64,000 nt of DNA from Symsagittifera roscoffensis (GCF_963678635.1 NC_087065.1:3224001-3288000), one strand, 5' to 3'; counted from the first letter of the stretch, positions 21,236 to 33,754 are shown. The notes: generated from the letters alone by a model not told the origin. A program made the numbers and translations.

Positions 21236-23004
21236 TTATGGAAAGTACCTCGGTTCCCTCTTGTCATGTTTCTTATATTTAGAACAGCAAGTACGGGGGA
21301 AAAAGTTGTTTTTCGCATCTGCTCTGAAGTCTCGATAGTCCTTGCTTCGCTTTTCAGACCATTCTACTCGCTTGCTGAGAAGGATACAATCATCTAAATC
21401 TTCTTCTGCCAAATCCAAATAGAGGAATTTGTATCCAACTCGAGTTCTTGGAATTTGTTGACATCGCAAAACTTATCAAAAAAAATAATACAGCTCCAAC
21501 ATTCTCATTTTGGCATACTGTGAAATAATGATTCCTACTATAATTAGTTCAGGATGTTCTATAGTAGATTTAACAAGTTTCACTTTTTACAAATCTTTAG
21601 CTACGATATTGAGTCTCTTGAAGAGTTGGTTAATGATAGCTTTGTGGGTTTTTTCGTCTCCAAGATATTTTTGTCATTTTGTCTACGTTGTTATTAAATT
21701 GATCCCACCAACTACACTCGCACATTTATGCTATGGAGTATCCTTTTTCTCGAATGTAAACTTTTCAAAGCTCATCCATTTCTCTCTTATTGGCTCCTTA
21801 TTTGATATAATCATCAGTTAGGCTTGGTCTAGCTTTTTGACAGGGAAGTATGGAAATAACATACCATTGCTTCAAAAACACTTACAATGGTTGCAATAAT
21901 CATCAACACTAAAGCAATCAAATTTAGCTGTGTTCCCGTAGTGTAGTTGCTCTCAATTTACATTCAGGTCTGGTTATTTGAAAAAATGTTTTGACCATAA
22001 TTTCAAACGTTCAAACTCGTTTTTGCCTTGCATTGAATTATTGTATTTTTTTTTCTTGCTGTCCCATCTGGTATAGAAGCCTGTGGGCATTTCACGACAC
22101 ATACAATCAATATAGAGTTCACTGGCATCAATGCCAACAATTGATTTAAACAAGTTAATTGATCTTTTAATGAACGTCCCGTTTGCTACTGCTTTCCTTA
22201 TTTTCTGCATATCTTCAAGGGTAGCAATGATATCTTTGATATTATACAACTGTAGAAAAACGCGAAATGTTTTCGAATAATTGTAGTTTTTCAGTCCTGT
22301 AGGTGGTTTGGTCTTTAGTCTGAGTTTTTTCATTGCTTGCTCTTCAGTTAACCCAGTATTGAAAATCTTCGAAAATCGTCATACTCTTTATCCAGAGGGT
22401 TACTGTTTTCTTTCATATTACTGAAAAGTCATTGTTCGATGGTAGTTAATGTTCATCGAGTTTGTTGGTAAAATTAAAGCACCTTTTCATGGAAATTACC
22501 GTTTCTTTTCACCGTCTTTGTAAATTTTCAGAAAAGAGTCTAAAGTAGTAGCTCCCCCTAAAAACTTCACAATGTCCATAAGCTGAATGTCTCCAAAATT
22601 GAACGATGCAAAATCGTTCGTTCTTTTCCTCGTCCTGGATATATTCGTCTTCGTATTCTCTTGCTTTCTTTTTTGGAAACTATTTTGTTCATTAAGGATT
22701 GTGTGTAGCCGCTTTTTGATGTTATTTTCAGTTTCCAGAAATTTTGATCGCATCTCCGATTTATTTGTTTTTCCGCCAGCAATTCCAAGTTTGCCAAAAA
22801 TTCAGTAATCAGCGATTGTGGATCTTTGTCACACTTAAAGATGGGTTTGTCAAGTAAATTGAATGAAATTGACATTGATATGTGTTCATGCTTTTCGATC
22901 CAAGTTATTGTTTCTGTCGGTTTTAATTTTTCGAATGACATGCAAATTGATTCAAAGTCAAAAATAGCGACGTTGCAATTTTGCATAATTTGGGCCGTGA
23001 ACAT
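21236..23004 (-). pseudogene. polB: Polinton DNA polymerase B fragment with internal deletion (block 7)
   Basis: Exonuclease (23,004-22,496; IFDFESIC with the acidic Exo I residues, then SISFNLLDKPIFKCDKDPQS), motif A (22,333-21,974), part of the palm, then a deletion at about 21,677 that removes motif B, then the C-terminal region (21,469-21,236). Confidence 0.8.
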
Positions 23005-23216
23005 TTAATTTCACTCAATTTAAGTTTTTAAAAAGTTTTCTTAGCGCAATTTGGAAATAAAAACATCAAAACTCAAAATTTTGAAATTTTTTGATTTTTT
23101 TTTTCAATGTTTTGGTTTTATTACTTATTATTCTTCACTTTTTGCCTTGCTGGCTGAGACTGTTGATTATTGCTTCTATCCAATTTTTCGATCAGGTTTT
23201 TTTTTATCACACCACG
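23005..23216. other. Spacer between polymerase blocks
   Basis: Third copy of the spacer seen at 12,031 and 17,170. AT-rich, no gene seen. Confidence 0.55.
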
Positions 23217-23400
23217 CGGAAAAGATTTCCCTATGTAATAATATAGGTTATGGGTTTCAGAGTTTGAGATGTTAAGAGCGTAAATTTGAGAAAGAAATTT
23301 GGCGCCCGATTTTGCCGACGTTTAAAATTCTAAACGTTTTCTGAATCAAAGAAAAAATAGATCGCTAATAAAGACGTAGCGTTTGAAGAGAATTGTTGAA
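23217..23400 (+). repeat. Internal TIR remnant
   Basis: Same inner TIR portion as at 17,414-17,590, again at the left of a polymerase block. Confidence 0.75.
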
Positions 23401-23459
23401 AAAAAAGATTAATGACAGAGAAAATGTATTAATTTAAAGCATCGCATATAATTTTACTA

Positions 23460-26400
23460 CATAATCTCTTACAAACTCTCACAAAGAGGTTTAGTATGTA
23501 TTCCATCACATTCAACTTCCCGTTTTGGGAAAAAATAACTCATTTCTTTTTTAATTTTTTCATAAGTGGCGACTGCATGGTAAATCGTTTTAATTCCACT
23601 TTTAGTTGAATTTATATTGTTTGATATCGGACCATCTCCTGAATCGTCTAATGCGCGTTTTTTTTCAATCGTTTACTGTAAAACTTACATTTTTTGTTTT
23701 TTACTATCATAACGGCAAAAAAAAGTACTACAGAGGTACAATTTTTTGGTGCGTCTGAACTCCTTCTTGACTAAACCAGGCTCTGTCTTATTATCATTCT
23801 TTTTGTGTTTAGCGCAGCAAGTACAGGGAAAAAGTAATTTTTCTAGTCTGCTCTGAAATCTTCTCGACAGTCCTGTTTTGGCTTGTCAATCCATTCTGCT
23901 CGCTTGCTGGTAAATATTGATGCATCTTAATCTTGTTCTACCGACGACAAATAGAGAGAATGAGTATCCATTTCGAGTGCTTCAAATTTGTTGACGTCGC
24001 AAACTTTATCGAAAAAATTATCATATAGCTCCAACATTATCAGCTTGGCATACTGTACTATAAGGAATCATACTATAATTGTTTCACGATGATCGATAGT
24101 AGAATTTACACGCTCATCTTTTTACAAATCTTTTGCTACGATATTTAGTCTCTTGAAGAACTGGTTATTGATAGCTTTATGCGTTTTTTCGTCTCCAAGA
24201 TATTTTGTCATTGTATGTTTTGATCTGTCCATTATTTGATAGCCATAGGAACTTTTTACTAGCAGTTTCTTTGTTTCTGCAACCACAACAGATGATGGAC
24301 TTTCATCACCTAGCATCAACAACAGAATAAACGAAACCGTTGAAAAATTTACTGTAGTCCAAAACCCAAGTGAAAAACGAAAAGTGGTGTTATAAGTGTT
24401 TCTTGGGTTGAAATGAAATTCAATATCAATATTTGTTGTGGTTGTTTTAACAAATTGTTTTCTTCCGCATGTGTTTTCAATATATTCACCAATATAGTTT
24501 TTGGTTCAAGATCGTTAAAAATCCAACATCACTAATTTTGAAAATAGGTGGGAAATTAGTGAATTTAGCTTTTAATTCATCTGTAACAATCAGATCACAT
24601 TGCACATAGCCGAAAATTGATTATTTTTAATGTTTTGCAATAGTGAATGGAAAGAAAGAGGTCTTTTGAAGGTAAAATGTGTTCTAATGTGATTTTTCAC
24701 GTCTACATTGTTATTAAATTGATCCCACCAACAACACTCGCACATTTAATGCTATGGAGTATCCTTTTCTCGAATGTAATTTTTTCGAAGCTCAACCATT
24801 TCCTTTTCCATGGCTCTTTTTTGTTATAATGATCAGTTAGGCTTGGTCTAGCTTCTTGACAGGGGCAAAAATGGAAATAACATCCCATTGCTTCAAAAAT
24901 TCTCACAATGGTTGCAATAACCATCAACACTAAAGCAATCAATTTTCGCTGTGTTCCCGTAGTGTAGTAGCTCTCAGTTTACTTTCAGTTCTAGTTATTT
25001 GAAAAAATGTTATGAGTATAATTTCAAACGTTCAAACTCGCTTTTGCCTTGCCTTGAAATTTTATATTTTTTCCTTGTAGTCCCATCTCGTATACAAGCC
25101 TGTGGGCATATCCTAACACATACATTAAAGATAGAGTTGACTGGCATCAATGCCAACAATTGATTTACACGAGTTGTTAGATTTTCTAATGAACGTCTCG
25201 CTTGCTACTGCTTTCCTTATTTTCTGCATATCTTCAAGGGTAGGAACGACATCTTTGATATTGTACCACTGTAACAAATCGCGAAATGTTTTCGAGTAGT
25301 TGTAGTTTTCCATACCTGTAGATGGTTTGGTCTTTTGTCCGAGTTTTTTCATTGCTTGCTCTTATGTTAACCCAGTATTGAAAATCTTCGAAATTCGTCA
25401 TACTCTTTATCCAGATGGTTAATGTTTTTGTTCAACTTACTGAAAAGTCATCATACGATGGTAGTTAAGGTTCATCGAGTTTGTTGGTATTATCAAAGCA
25501 CTATTATGGAAAGTACCTCTCATTTCACTGGCTTTGTTTTCAGAAAAGAGTCTAAAGTAGTACCTCCACCTAAAAACTTCATAATGTCCATAAGCTGAAT
25601 GTCTCCAAAAATTGAAATAAACAAAGTCGTTCGCTCTCTTCCTCATCCTCGATACATTCGTCTTTGTACTCTCTTGCTTCACCTTTATTGAAACTATTTT
25701 GTTCATTTCGGATTGTGTGTAGCCGCTTTTTGATGTTATTTTTAGTTTCCAGAAATTTTGATAGCATCTCCGCTTTATTTTTATTCCGCCAAAAATCCAA
25801 GTTTACCACAAATTCAGTAATCAGCGATTGTGGATCTTTGTCACACTTAAAGATGGGTTTGTCAAGTAAATTGAATGAAATTGACATTGATATGGGTTCA
25901 TGCTTTCCGATCCAAGTTATTGTTTCTGTCGGTTTTAATTTTTCGATTGTCATGCAATTTGATTCAAAGTCAAAAATAGCGACGTTTTGAATAAGTTTGT
26001 TCCTTGTTATACTCAATACTGAAGCCTCCTAGTCTTTTAAATAAGGGTTAGATGAAATCAAAAACATTTTTGTGGTTAAAAATTTTGGTTCGATCTGCAA
26101 CAAATAAAATGGCTGTTGAAGTGATGAGAGATTTTGAAAATTGTCTCAGTTTGGCATCGAAAGCATTAAAAGAAATTTTCGACATATTGACGTGAATAAT
26201 GTGGTTGTTTTATCGTAGAAGTTTCTCTGTATTCTCGTAATGACCAATACTTCTCCGAGCTAATTCTCCCGCAAAATCTCCATCTTCAGTGTGAATATCA
26301 TAGATAAAAATGTTTTTCTCGACTATATCTTCAACTATTGGTAGCTAATCTGTCGAACCGCCACCAAAAATGTTTTGGATCAAAACCCGACTTTTCCAGT

Positions 26401-26740
26401 AAACCATTACAGATTTTGGCGGTGGATGTTTCCAGATTAGATGTTCCATGCAAATGAACTGCAGGTGCTCGGAACAAACACAAGTTATCATTGTATGGTG
26501 GCCTCCTCGAAATCAAACAGTTCACTTTATTATTTCTCAGTAGTGGTTCGGTAATCACTGAATCTGGACATCCCATGGGTACGTTTTTTTTAGCAGCGCG
26601 GCAAAAATTGTTACATTAGTGATCATCTTGAATCGCCATTTTGTATTTTGTTTCTTTTGTGTACAAACTTCAAGGATATCTTGCTTACTGAACATTTTCT
26701 TTATAGTCGTCAGGTCTGCTTTATTACAAAGCAGCATAAA
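23460..26740 (-). pseudogene. polB: Polinton DNA polymerase B, most complete copy (block 8)
   Basis: The only copy with its N-terminal region: 26,576-26,331 (RRPPYNDNLCLFRAPAVHLH) and an adjoining segment to 26,040. The exonuclease follows (26,016-25,437, VAIFDFESN and CDKDPQSLITEF), then pre-palm and motif A (25,352-25,125), middle palm (24,942-24,703), motif B (24,322-24,122, SSYGYQIMDRSKHTMTKYL) and C-terminus (to 23,460). The family replicates DNA from a protein primer. At least six frame breaks make it non-functional. Confidence 0.8.
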
Positions 26741-26970
26741 CTTATTAAAGAGTGTGTTTTTTTCATGAGCGTAAAAATCATGATATTCGTCGGTTTTTGT
26801 ATTAAGTTATAATAGTCCCAAGGCAATGTTGATTTTTGCTGCACGAATAATTTTTAGTTTTTCATTATTATTCAGAATAATTCAAAAGAGTTTCAAGTAT
26901 TTACACAAAGTATAGAGCAATTGCTTTTATCGAAAAAAAAATCAGAACGAAATAAATTTTATTTGCTGTT
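26741..26970. other. Gene-free AT-rich stretch
   Basis: Lies upstream of the polymerase. No ORF with protein-like content. Confidence 0.4.
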
Positions 26971-27232
26971 GGACGTCTTCATTGTACAAAATAGAGTTAT
27001 CCGACTAAGTAAAGGTCTCTTCAGAGAAACTTACTCAATCAAAGAGTTTACTTTTGATTCACATATTGCGTATCAAAGTTTTAAACTTACCGCTGAATGT
27101 TTTGGACGTTTTTATTGTACAAAACCGAAATATCCGACTAAGTGAAGGTCTCGTTAGAGATACTTACTCGGCCAAAAAATTTTGAGTGTCAAAGCTTTAA
27201 GCTTACGGCTGAATTACACCTGACAAAAAATA
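26971..27232 (+). repeat. 132-bp tandem duplication
   Basis: Two copies, starting at 26,971 (ggacgtcttcattgtacaaa) and 27,103 (ggacgtttttattgtacaaa). Both contain tatccgactaag, aaggtctc and actta. Confidence 0.85.
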
Positions 27233-27890
27233 TTTCTTTGAATTCTCGAAAACTTGAAATCCATCAAAAAGTCGTATGATAATATATCAAAGACTCCTTT
27301 TATTCCTAACAATTTCTCAAATTTGCCAAATTTCCCAGCAATGTTCCTCATTCCTCCATTTTTTGAAAGATTTTCAAAGTTCAAAACCCTGCTTGATTAG
27401 GTTTGGATTAAAATTTATAGAGATTTGCTTTGAAAACTTCTTAAACTTTGAGCGATCGTGTCAAATATACATCAAAATCGAAGCATTTGTGATGGAAAAA
27501 AGTCTTAGAAATTTCTAAAAGGTAAGTTTTTTTCTGATTAAATATAAATATAAATATAAAGTTTTTTCATAAAAGGGAGCAGAAATCTCATTGGACACAA
27601 CGACGAACCATATACGGAAAATTAGTTCTGAAGAGTTAAACCCGCACATTTGAGTTGAAGGCATTCCTCACCCCTAACTCGAAAAAATTTCATTTTTAAG
27701 TTAACTACCGTCAACTACCCCCATTCTCAGCTCTAATTATTTCATTTTCAACTGAACTACTGTCAACCACCTCTTCTATCAGCTCTAAATCATTTTTGTT
27801 TTTACTCTGTTTCTTTCACTCAAATTATTGTTCAAAACTATCTTCTCAGTGCAAAAGAGCAACCTTATGAACTCGGTAGATCTTTCGCCT
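27233..27890. other. Gene-free AT-rich stretch
   Basis: An 80-codon plus-strand frame at 27,276-27,518 has low-complexity content and no recognisable features. Otherwise nothing seen. Confidence 0.35.
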
Positions 27891-28285
27891 GATCTATAAC
27901 AAAGCCAAGTGCGCGAAAGGGTCTCTGGAGTGTCTTTGGCCCGATTGGCTATCCCAATCCAAGTCTGGCACATGGTGGAACTGATGCGAAGTGTTTTCAA
28001 CCAACATCTTATGACGCAAGTACCCATCACAGAGAACCAACTTGGAACAATGCAAATGATGGAGGAAGTGTCTGAACATGTGAGAATGAACTAACCCGAG
28101 ATCCCTGACTCTAGATTTGTGGCTGAACCATTCAACAAATTTCCTCTTTCCTTGGGAGGAGGAGATGGGGTCAGCCGAAAATCCCATCGCAATAGATGAA
28201 GATGAGGGGTTCTCCAAAACAATTGACCAGTGATTGAACCTCGACCAGATTTGCGTTCTATAAAGAACCTCCAGATCACTCTACA
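27891..28285. other. GC-richer island with overlapping ORFs
   Basis: A roughly 400-bp patch of higher GC than its flanks. Open frames occur on both strands (minus 28,217-27,894; plus 27,909-28,094). Neither resembles a known domain. It may be a relic of a Polinton structural gene or a foreign insertion; I cannot tell which strand was coding. Confidence 0.3.
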
Positions 28286-28922
28286 GCACTTTGATCCATA
28301 GTCTTTGTAAATAAATTTTAATAATTTAATTCATTTTTTGTAAATACTTTTTTTTCAAATTCCATTCAACTGAGAATAAACAAGAAGTTCAGTTAAAACA
28401 ACCCAAATGATTGAAAACAATTGGAAAAGAAATAATTGAGCGATACAAATTTTGCAGTCAAACTGAGAAAACTAAACTTTTTTGTACACATGTTAGAGGA
28501 AACACTAAACATTTACACAACAAAACTACAAATATTTCATCATTTTTTTGAGTCTTGTAAAACAAAACTGAAACACTTTACGTTTCTCGTCAAAAACATT
28601 GAAACATTTATCGCATCTTGCCAAAAAAATTTAAACACTTTTCGCTTTATGTAGAAAATAGTGATACAATTTTAGCATCTTGTCAAAAAAGTTGGATCAA
28701 TTTTCAATTTTTGCAATTTTCAAAAAGTTTTTTCATAAATTGCTTTAAAAAACTGAACGTTTTTGCAGTCTTAAAAATCAGTAAAATGTTATCTTTTTTT
28801 AAAATAATATTGAAGAGATTTTTTGCATATTCATTCAATAACTGTGCAAGTTTTTTGTTTTTTTTTCTGATACTTTTAGTAGTTTTGTAAACAAACTAGA
28901 GAGATAGATTATCAAATGTTTT
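28286..28922. other. AT-rich stretch with a weak ~62-bp repeat
   Basis: Between about 28,550 and 28,720 three diverged units recur, marked by gtcttgtaaaac, gcatcttgccaaaaa and gcatcttgtcaaaaa. Frames open across it are low-complexity. No gene supported. Confidence 0.4.
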
Positions 28923-29556
28923 TCAAATTTTTCTTGAAAATTTGACATAATCACTTCTTACAAAATCACAACCATCAATAAAACAGTCAATTAATTTTAA
29001 AAATTCAAGTTTGTTTTTTGAGATTTGTACTTTATGAAATCTTTCCAGAAATGCTGGGTCAGTAGTATGTAGGGAAGCCAGTTTTTGGTTAGAACATAAA
29101 TAATGACTTTTGATTTTTTGTGTAACACTCCTTTTTTGCAATACTTTTTGCCGTTTTTTCTGCTATTTTCCATTGCAATTTGGTTGTAATTAAGTTGGTT
29201 GAAAACTTCGCCACTTGATGAAATAAAATTCAAATAAAATCTGTGTTTGTGCAAAAAGTAAAGACAATCGATGATTTGATATGTGAAATGAAGTTTACCC
29301 AATCGCTGTAAGCTTTGATGGAATGATGAAAGTATGTGGAACTTACAGTTTTCCAAAGAAACTTAGGAGTTTGAGGGTGGATACACAAAAATTTTGGGTT
29401 ACTATATATTTTTGAAAAATTCACTGGAAGCGAAAGAAAACATTTTTTTTTTGCAGTAATCTGAAAAAAAGCTGGGAAGAGCTTGAAACATAGCAGCAAC
29501 CATCTGGACAAATGAAGTTTGCTTAGAATTACGGATTTATATAGAATCAATAACAC
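28923..29556 (-). pseudogene. Unrecognised minus-strand ORF cluster
   Basis: Overlapping frames at 29,556-29,230, 29,356-28,997 and 29,141-28,923. The last (LHTTDPAFLERFHKVQISKN ... DCFIDGCDFVRSDYVKF) has protein-like composition. The position inside the Polinton suggests a lost structural gene, but I recognise no motif. Confidence 0.25.
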
Positions 29557-29802
29557 CTAAAAAGTTTCCATAAATGGAAATTTTATTCAAACATTCCATA
29601 TTTGGTATTACTTCTATATATGAAATCATGATGACTCATACTGTTTACTTCCTTTTTTATTCAATCTCAAAATCATGTCTCTCATTTATCCTCATCTGAT
29701 CGGTTCACTATTCTAATCAATCAAAATTGGGAGATTTGTTTGGTCCCAAAATCCTACATGGTGAAAATTTATTTTGAACCCTGCTTTCAACTTCTCAAGA
29801 AA

Positions 29803-30204
29803 AATGAGTTGGGACAACTCGAAAAAGGACCGCAAGTCTAGTTTGGTGGAAAAGAAAGAGAAGCAAACTCAGCACTTAGAAATACTGTTATTCCCGATGC
29901 TGAAAACCATGGATTCGTTCCTATTCTGGAACTCACTTCTGACAAGGAGTCAACTATGGATCCAAAGCTTGCAAACTGCAACAAAGTGGATGACATAGCA
30001 ACTTACGATAGAAAACAAGTTTGTGTCACGATCAAGAAGTACAATGTTAACAAGCCTCCCTACATTCAGATTGGGTTCTTCATTGCAAAAGAGAATGAAG
30101 CAATGAAACAAGTTGCCTATGTCAAGTATACTTTGAACGAATTCAAAGAACTTTCCCAAACTTTGGGAGACTATTTGTTTGTTGAGAATTGTAATGTAAA
30201 ATAG
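29803..30204 (+). pseudogene. Small Polinton ORF, possible nucleic-acid-binding protein
   Basis: Begins ATG at 29,803 with a Lys-rich tail (SWDNSKKDRKSSLVEKKEK). After a frameshift near 29,890 it continues as 29,956-30,204 (KQVCVTIKKYNVNKPPYIQI ... YTLNEFKELSQTLGDYLF), about 130 residues in all. The pattern of alternating beta strands ending in a helix loosely resembles the PC4/p15 single-stranded-DNA-binding fold, which would fit a replicating element. This is a shape impression only. Confidence 0.35.
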
Positions 30205-31520
30205 TTTGTGTTATTTGTTTTTTGTCAAATATTTTATATATATTTATCCTCCAAATAATTTTTCATCTAGTATTCGAATTGAATAGTATGAGTTGGAATA
30301 TTGGTTTTTCAAGAAACTCAAACTTGAAATTTTCACCATTTTTTTTTTCATATTATTCTACGAGAAACGTCCTAAAAAGTTTCGCTAACTATTATGGAAT
30401 TGCAAAAATTACCAAAAAAACAGAATTTGGACGTAGACTCACAAAAATGCTATTTTGAGTGGACCCTGCATAATGGTAGAAGAACAATTTTCATAGGATA
30501 CTGATTCAATACCAAAAAAATAGATCTCATAGAATACCGTAGAAATGGAAATCAATGGAAAAATAATCTGTCATTACAGCTACAAAGGGAAAAATATGAT
30601 AAGTTGCTCGATATACTTCACTGATTACTCAGTTATCTCGAGACAATCAACAAAAATTGTATCGTTTTTGACAACTGCACTGTAGAAGATGAACGTACAA
30701 AAATGGACCCGGACAAAAATTCAAAAAATTGGATAAAAACTTTTCTTTTCGCGGTTTAATTGGATACGGAAATTCATATATGGATTGTTTTTTTTTGCAA
30801 ATTCCAAAATTTCAATCTGCAAGCAATTTTATATGACTCTGCTGAATGTGTGAAATCTACTGTGAAAGACAACGCATTGTTGAATTGTTGGCCATTTCAA
30901 CCAAAAAACTCAAGTGAAATTAGTAAACATGATGAGTCTGTTTGTTTTGAATTTTGATTGTGTGAGACTTCTGTCAGAAAACCTGGAAACAAAGGTTACA
31001 AACTTGGATGACTACGCATGTCCAAAAGTTCAAAATTTGATTTTTAAAGATGAAAAAAGTGATCGGAGGTGTAGCAAACACTCACATCGTCATCAAAAAT
31101 TTTTCGCTGCGGAAAAAAAAGCATTTGCATACGGAACAGGAAATCGATGTTGTTTTAACAAATTGTAAATTATAGTAATTTTTTATGTAAAAATTTTTTT
31201 GAATTATTTTGAAATGTCTTTTTGACATTTTTCTTTCTACAATTAGGATGGTCGATCAAAGTGACAAACCAGTAAGCCTAGGAAATTTTGTTTTTGAAGA
31301 ATAAAATCATGAACAAAAACCATTGAAGTTGTTTGGACCTACATGTCATAGATCTTTTTGAGATTTTCTGTGCCAATTTTCAGTTATAGTTTTGATGCTA
31401 GTATGTGCAATTGTTCGAATAATGTTGTCCACAATATGTGAAGAAATGACATCCTGGTTAGCTATCTTATCAAGTACAGTCGTTGATATTTTACCTTCTT
31501 CAAAGGTATGCAAAAATTAA
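30205..31520. other. Decayed stretch upstream of the ATPase
   Basis: Short plus-strand frames at 30,760-30,957 and 30,914-31,168 with occasional protein-like runs. None is recognisable and all are broken within 85 codons. The position would suit a structural or protease gene. Confidence 0.3.
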
Positions 31521-31529
31521 TAACTAACA

Positions 31530-32384
31530 AAAAACGAGCTTTTATTTCCCTACTTGATCCAGGTGGATCTGGAAAATCTTGTGCCTATTTTGATTGGTTG
31601 AAAATTGGTATTTTTTAACCAGCATTTTTCAATTTTTTTAAAACTTTTATTAATATTATCAGCCTCTTCATAGTCAAATGCAATTAAAAAACTCTAAATT
31701 TATCTAAGGAGTAAATTTTGAATTGATTGAAAATCTTCCTAATAACAGAACTAGGTATCTGCTTATTTTTGATGATTCTTGTGACGAATATTCAAACTCT
31801 AAGCAATTTGTAAAAATTGCCACTGCTGGAAGACACAGGGATCTGGAAACAAAATTCATTTCATCGAAGCAAACTGGGAAGACATATAGAGTTACAAGAT
31901 ATGCACATATTCTTTTTCAAGTTACTGAGAGACGTTTTACATATCAATACATTAAGTCAGCAACTAGGACTAGAATCTCAACCAAAAGAGGGGTATCAAG
32001 GTGCATCATCAGTTCCTGATGGTCATTTACATATTGATTTAACCCCAAAAACAAGTGATTCACTAGATTTTGCTCTAAAAAGGGTTCTGTTCCAACAAAA
32101 AGAACTTTACCAGCCGAAACCGCGACAAAATTTCTGGCCGATGAGTACACAATGCGTCTCTTTTCTCCCAATATTTCACAAATTTTCCTCAAGACTTCGA
32201 AAACATTGAATTCTCAATTTTCCAAAAGATTTCATTCAGTTTCTGAGCGAGTGTTTGGTAAACCTATTACTAGGATAGCTCCAAGATCCTCGGAAAAAAA
32301 GCATAGTAAAATTCCACAAAAAAAAAGTTCAGAATTAACACAAAAAAGGACTCATTTAGACAAGACAAAAGTAGAACTATTTTA
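31530..32384 (+). pseudogene. Polinton packaging ATPase (A32/FtsK-like)
   Basis: A P-loop GGSGKS is encoded at 31,562-31,579, and a Walker B-type LLIFDDSCDE at about 31,762-31,790. The following frame has KFISSKQTG/SKLGRHIELQD, LSQQLGLESQPKEGYQGASS and DGHLHIDLTPKTSD, in the order seen in Polinton ATPases. The C-terminus is a basic Ser/Lys-rich tail (SSEKKHSKIPQKKSSELTQK). It is split over at least three frames (31,723-32,019; 31,817-32,209; 32,152-32,385). The family pumps DNA into capsids; this copy cannot be functional. Confidence 0.75.
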
Positions 32385-32385
32385 A

Positions 32386-32818
32386 GATTAGCTAAATAGT
32401 TACAATTGACATCTATAATCACCCCATTTGTCCTTAAAGGAATAACGTAGTGTGGAACAGATTGTTTTAACTCCGTACTCAGTTTATCAATCACAAATTA
32501 CACTTCTGAAAGAATGGAACAAGAGTAAGAAAAGGAAGAGAATTTACCGAAAATCTTTGATTCAATTTACAATGCTGTAAATGCAAGACTGATAACAAGT
32601 AACAATAGGCACCCTTTTAGGTAATCGAGATTCAAAAGTATTTTTTTGTTGACTTCGTGTGTGCACAAAACCGAAAAATACCAATTTTCTAGATATATAT
32701 TTTAACATTTTGGAAGCAACTCAAATTCCACTCAAGTATGTTATCAACAAGAATGCCAAAGCAGAAGCCAGAGGAAGTTTCATATTTTTCAAAATCTGAA
32801 AAAGTTTGACTAAACAGA
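32386..32818 (+). other. Gap between ATPase and integrase relics
   Basis: No continuous frame. Possible integrase N-terminal residues around 32,700-32,790 are too broken to assign. The equivalent stretch follows the second copy at 39,026. Confidence 0.35.
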
Positions 32819-33733
32819 ATGTATTCTAGGGGTGGAGCTGCTTACGGGTCTGTGCAAAACTTGATTAAAGCGAGAAGTTTATCAAAAATGAAAGTACAGC
32901 AAATCTTTCAAAAGAAGACATTGTATACAAAATTTGGTCCACCCATCAGACGTTTCCGAAGACTTCAAGCTTTTTCAAAATTATATCAAGGAAACCTGGT
33001 GTATGGACTAGTCTTTTGTAGACCAGTTTGTTGTTAGTCAAAACAATGGAGTTAGGTATTTATAAGTTGCTGTAGACATTTTTTCGAGATTTGTCAATTA
33101 ATGAAAGCAAAGTATGCAGCAAACACATTGCAAGTCTTCAAAAAATGATTTCTCAAAAAAAACCCTCATGAAAAGCTTCGGTTTGATGAAGGAACAGAAT
33201 ATGGAGGAACTTTTAAAAATTTTCGAAATGAGAAAAACAGTGATGTTTGCTCGACAATGAGTGAAACAAAAGCTGCATTTGCAGAGAGAGACTTTCAGTC
33301 TTTAACATTTATAATATTAGGTTATATTGAAAATCATGCTGAAAAAATTGTTCCCAAATTGCGACAACTTTTTTTCTGCCATTAACTGTCGCAAAAATTG
33401 GCCAGCAGGAAAATCTCCGATGTATGTGAAAAATAATTACTTTTCATCGATTTTGTATGATGAATCATTCATGAAATATACTAAACCAAAATTCAAAAAT
33501 GGGGATAGAGTGACAATTTCGAAAAATGATATTAAGTTTACAAGCTTACGAAAAGTTTACGAAAAGATTACAAGCTGTTGTTTACCGACAAAATATTCGG
33601 ATTATCAAAAAATAACAACTAAGAGATCAGCAACATATATCAAAAAAGATCTCAAAAAAAAGAAGCTTTGAGCAAATTTTATGACAAAGAGCTGAGGAAA
33701 AGCCAGACTAAACGTAAATCTTTTATTAAATGA
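32819..33733 (+). pseudogene. Polinton integrase (rve fold)
   Basis: Starts in a frame with GGAAYGSVQNLIKARSLSKM and YTKFGPPIRRFRR (32,819-33,037), typical of the N-terminal region. The catalytic core continues in other frames: NNGVRYL near 33,050, FDEGTEYGGTF at about 33,182-33,215 and STMSETKAAFAER near 33,255-33,295. The C-terminus has PKFKNGDRVTISKNDIKF (to 33,671) and KFYDKELRKSQTKRK before the TGA at 33,731. The core therefore keeps the second catalytic Asp. At least four breaks. It would have inserted the element into the genome. Confidence 0.75.
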
Positions 33734-33754
33734 CGTTTCTATCGATCAGTAGGC

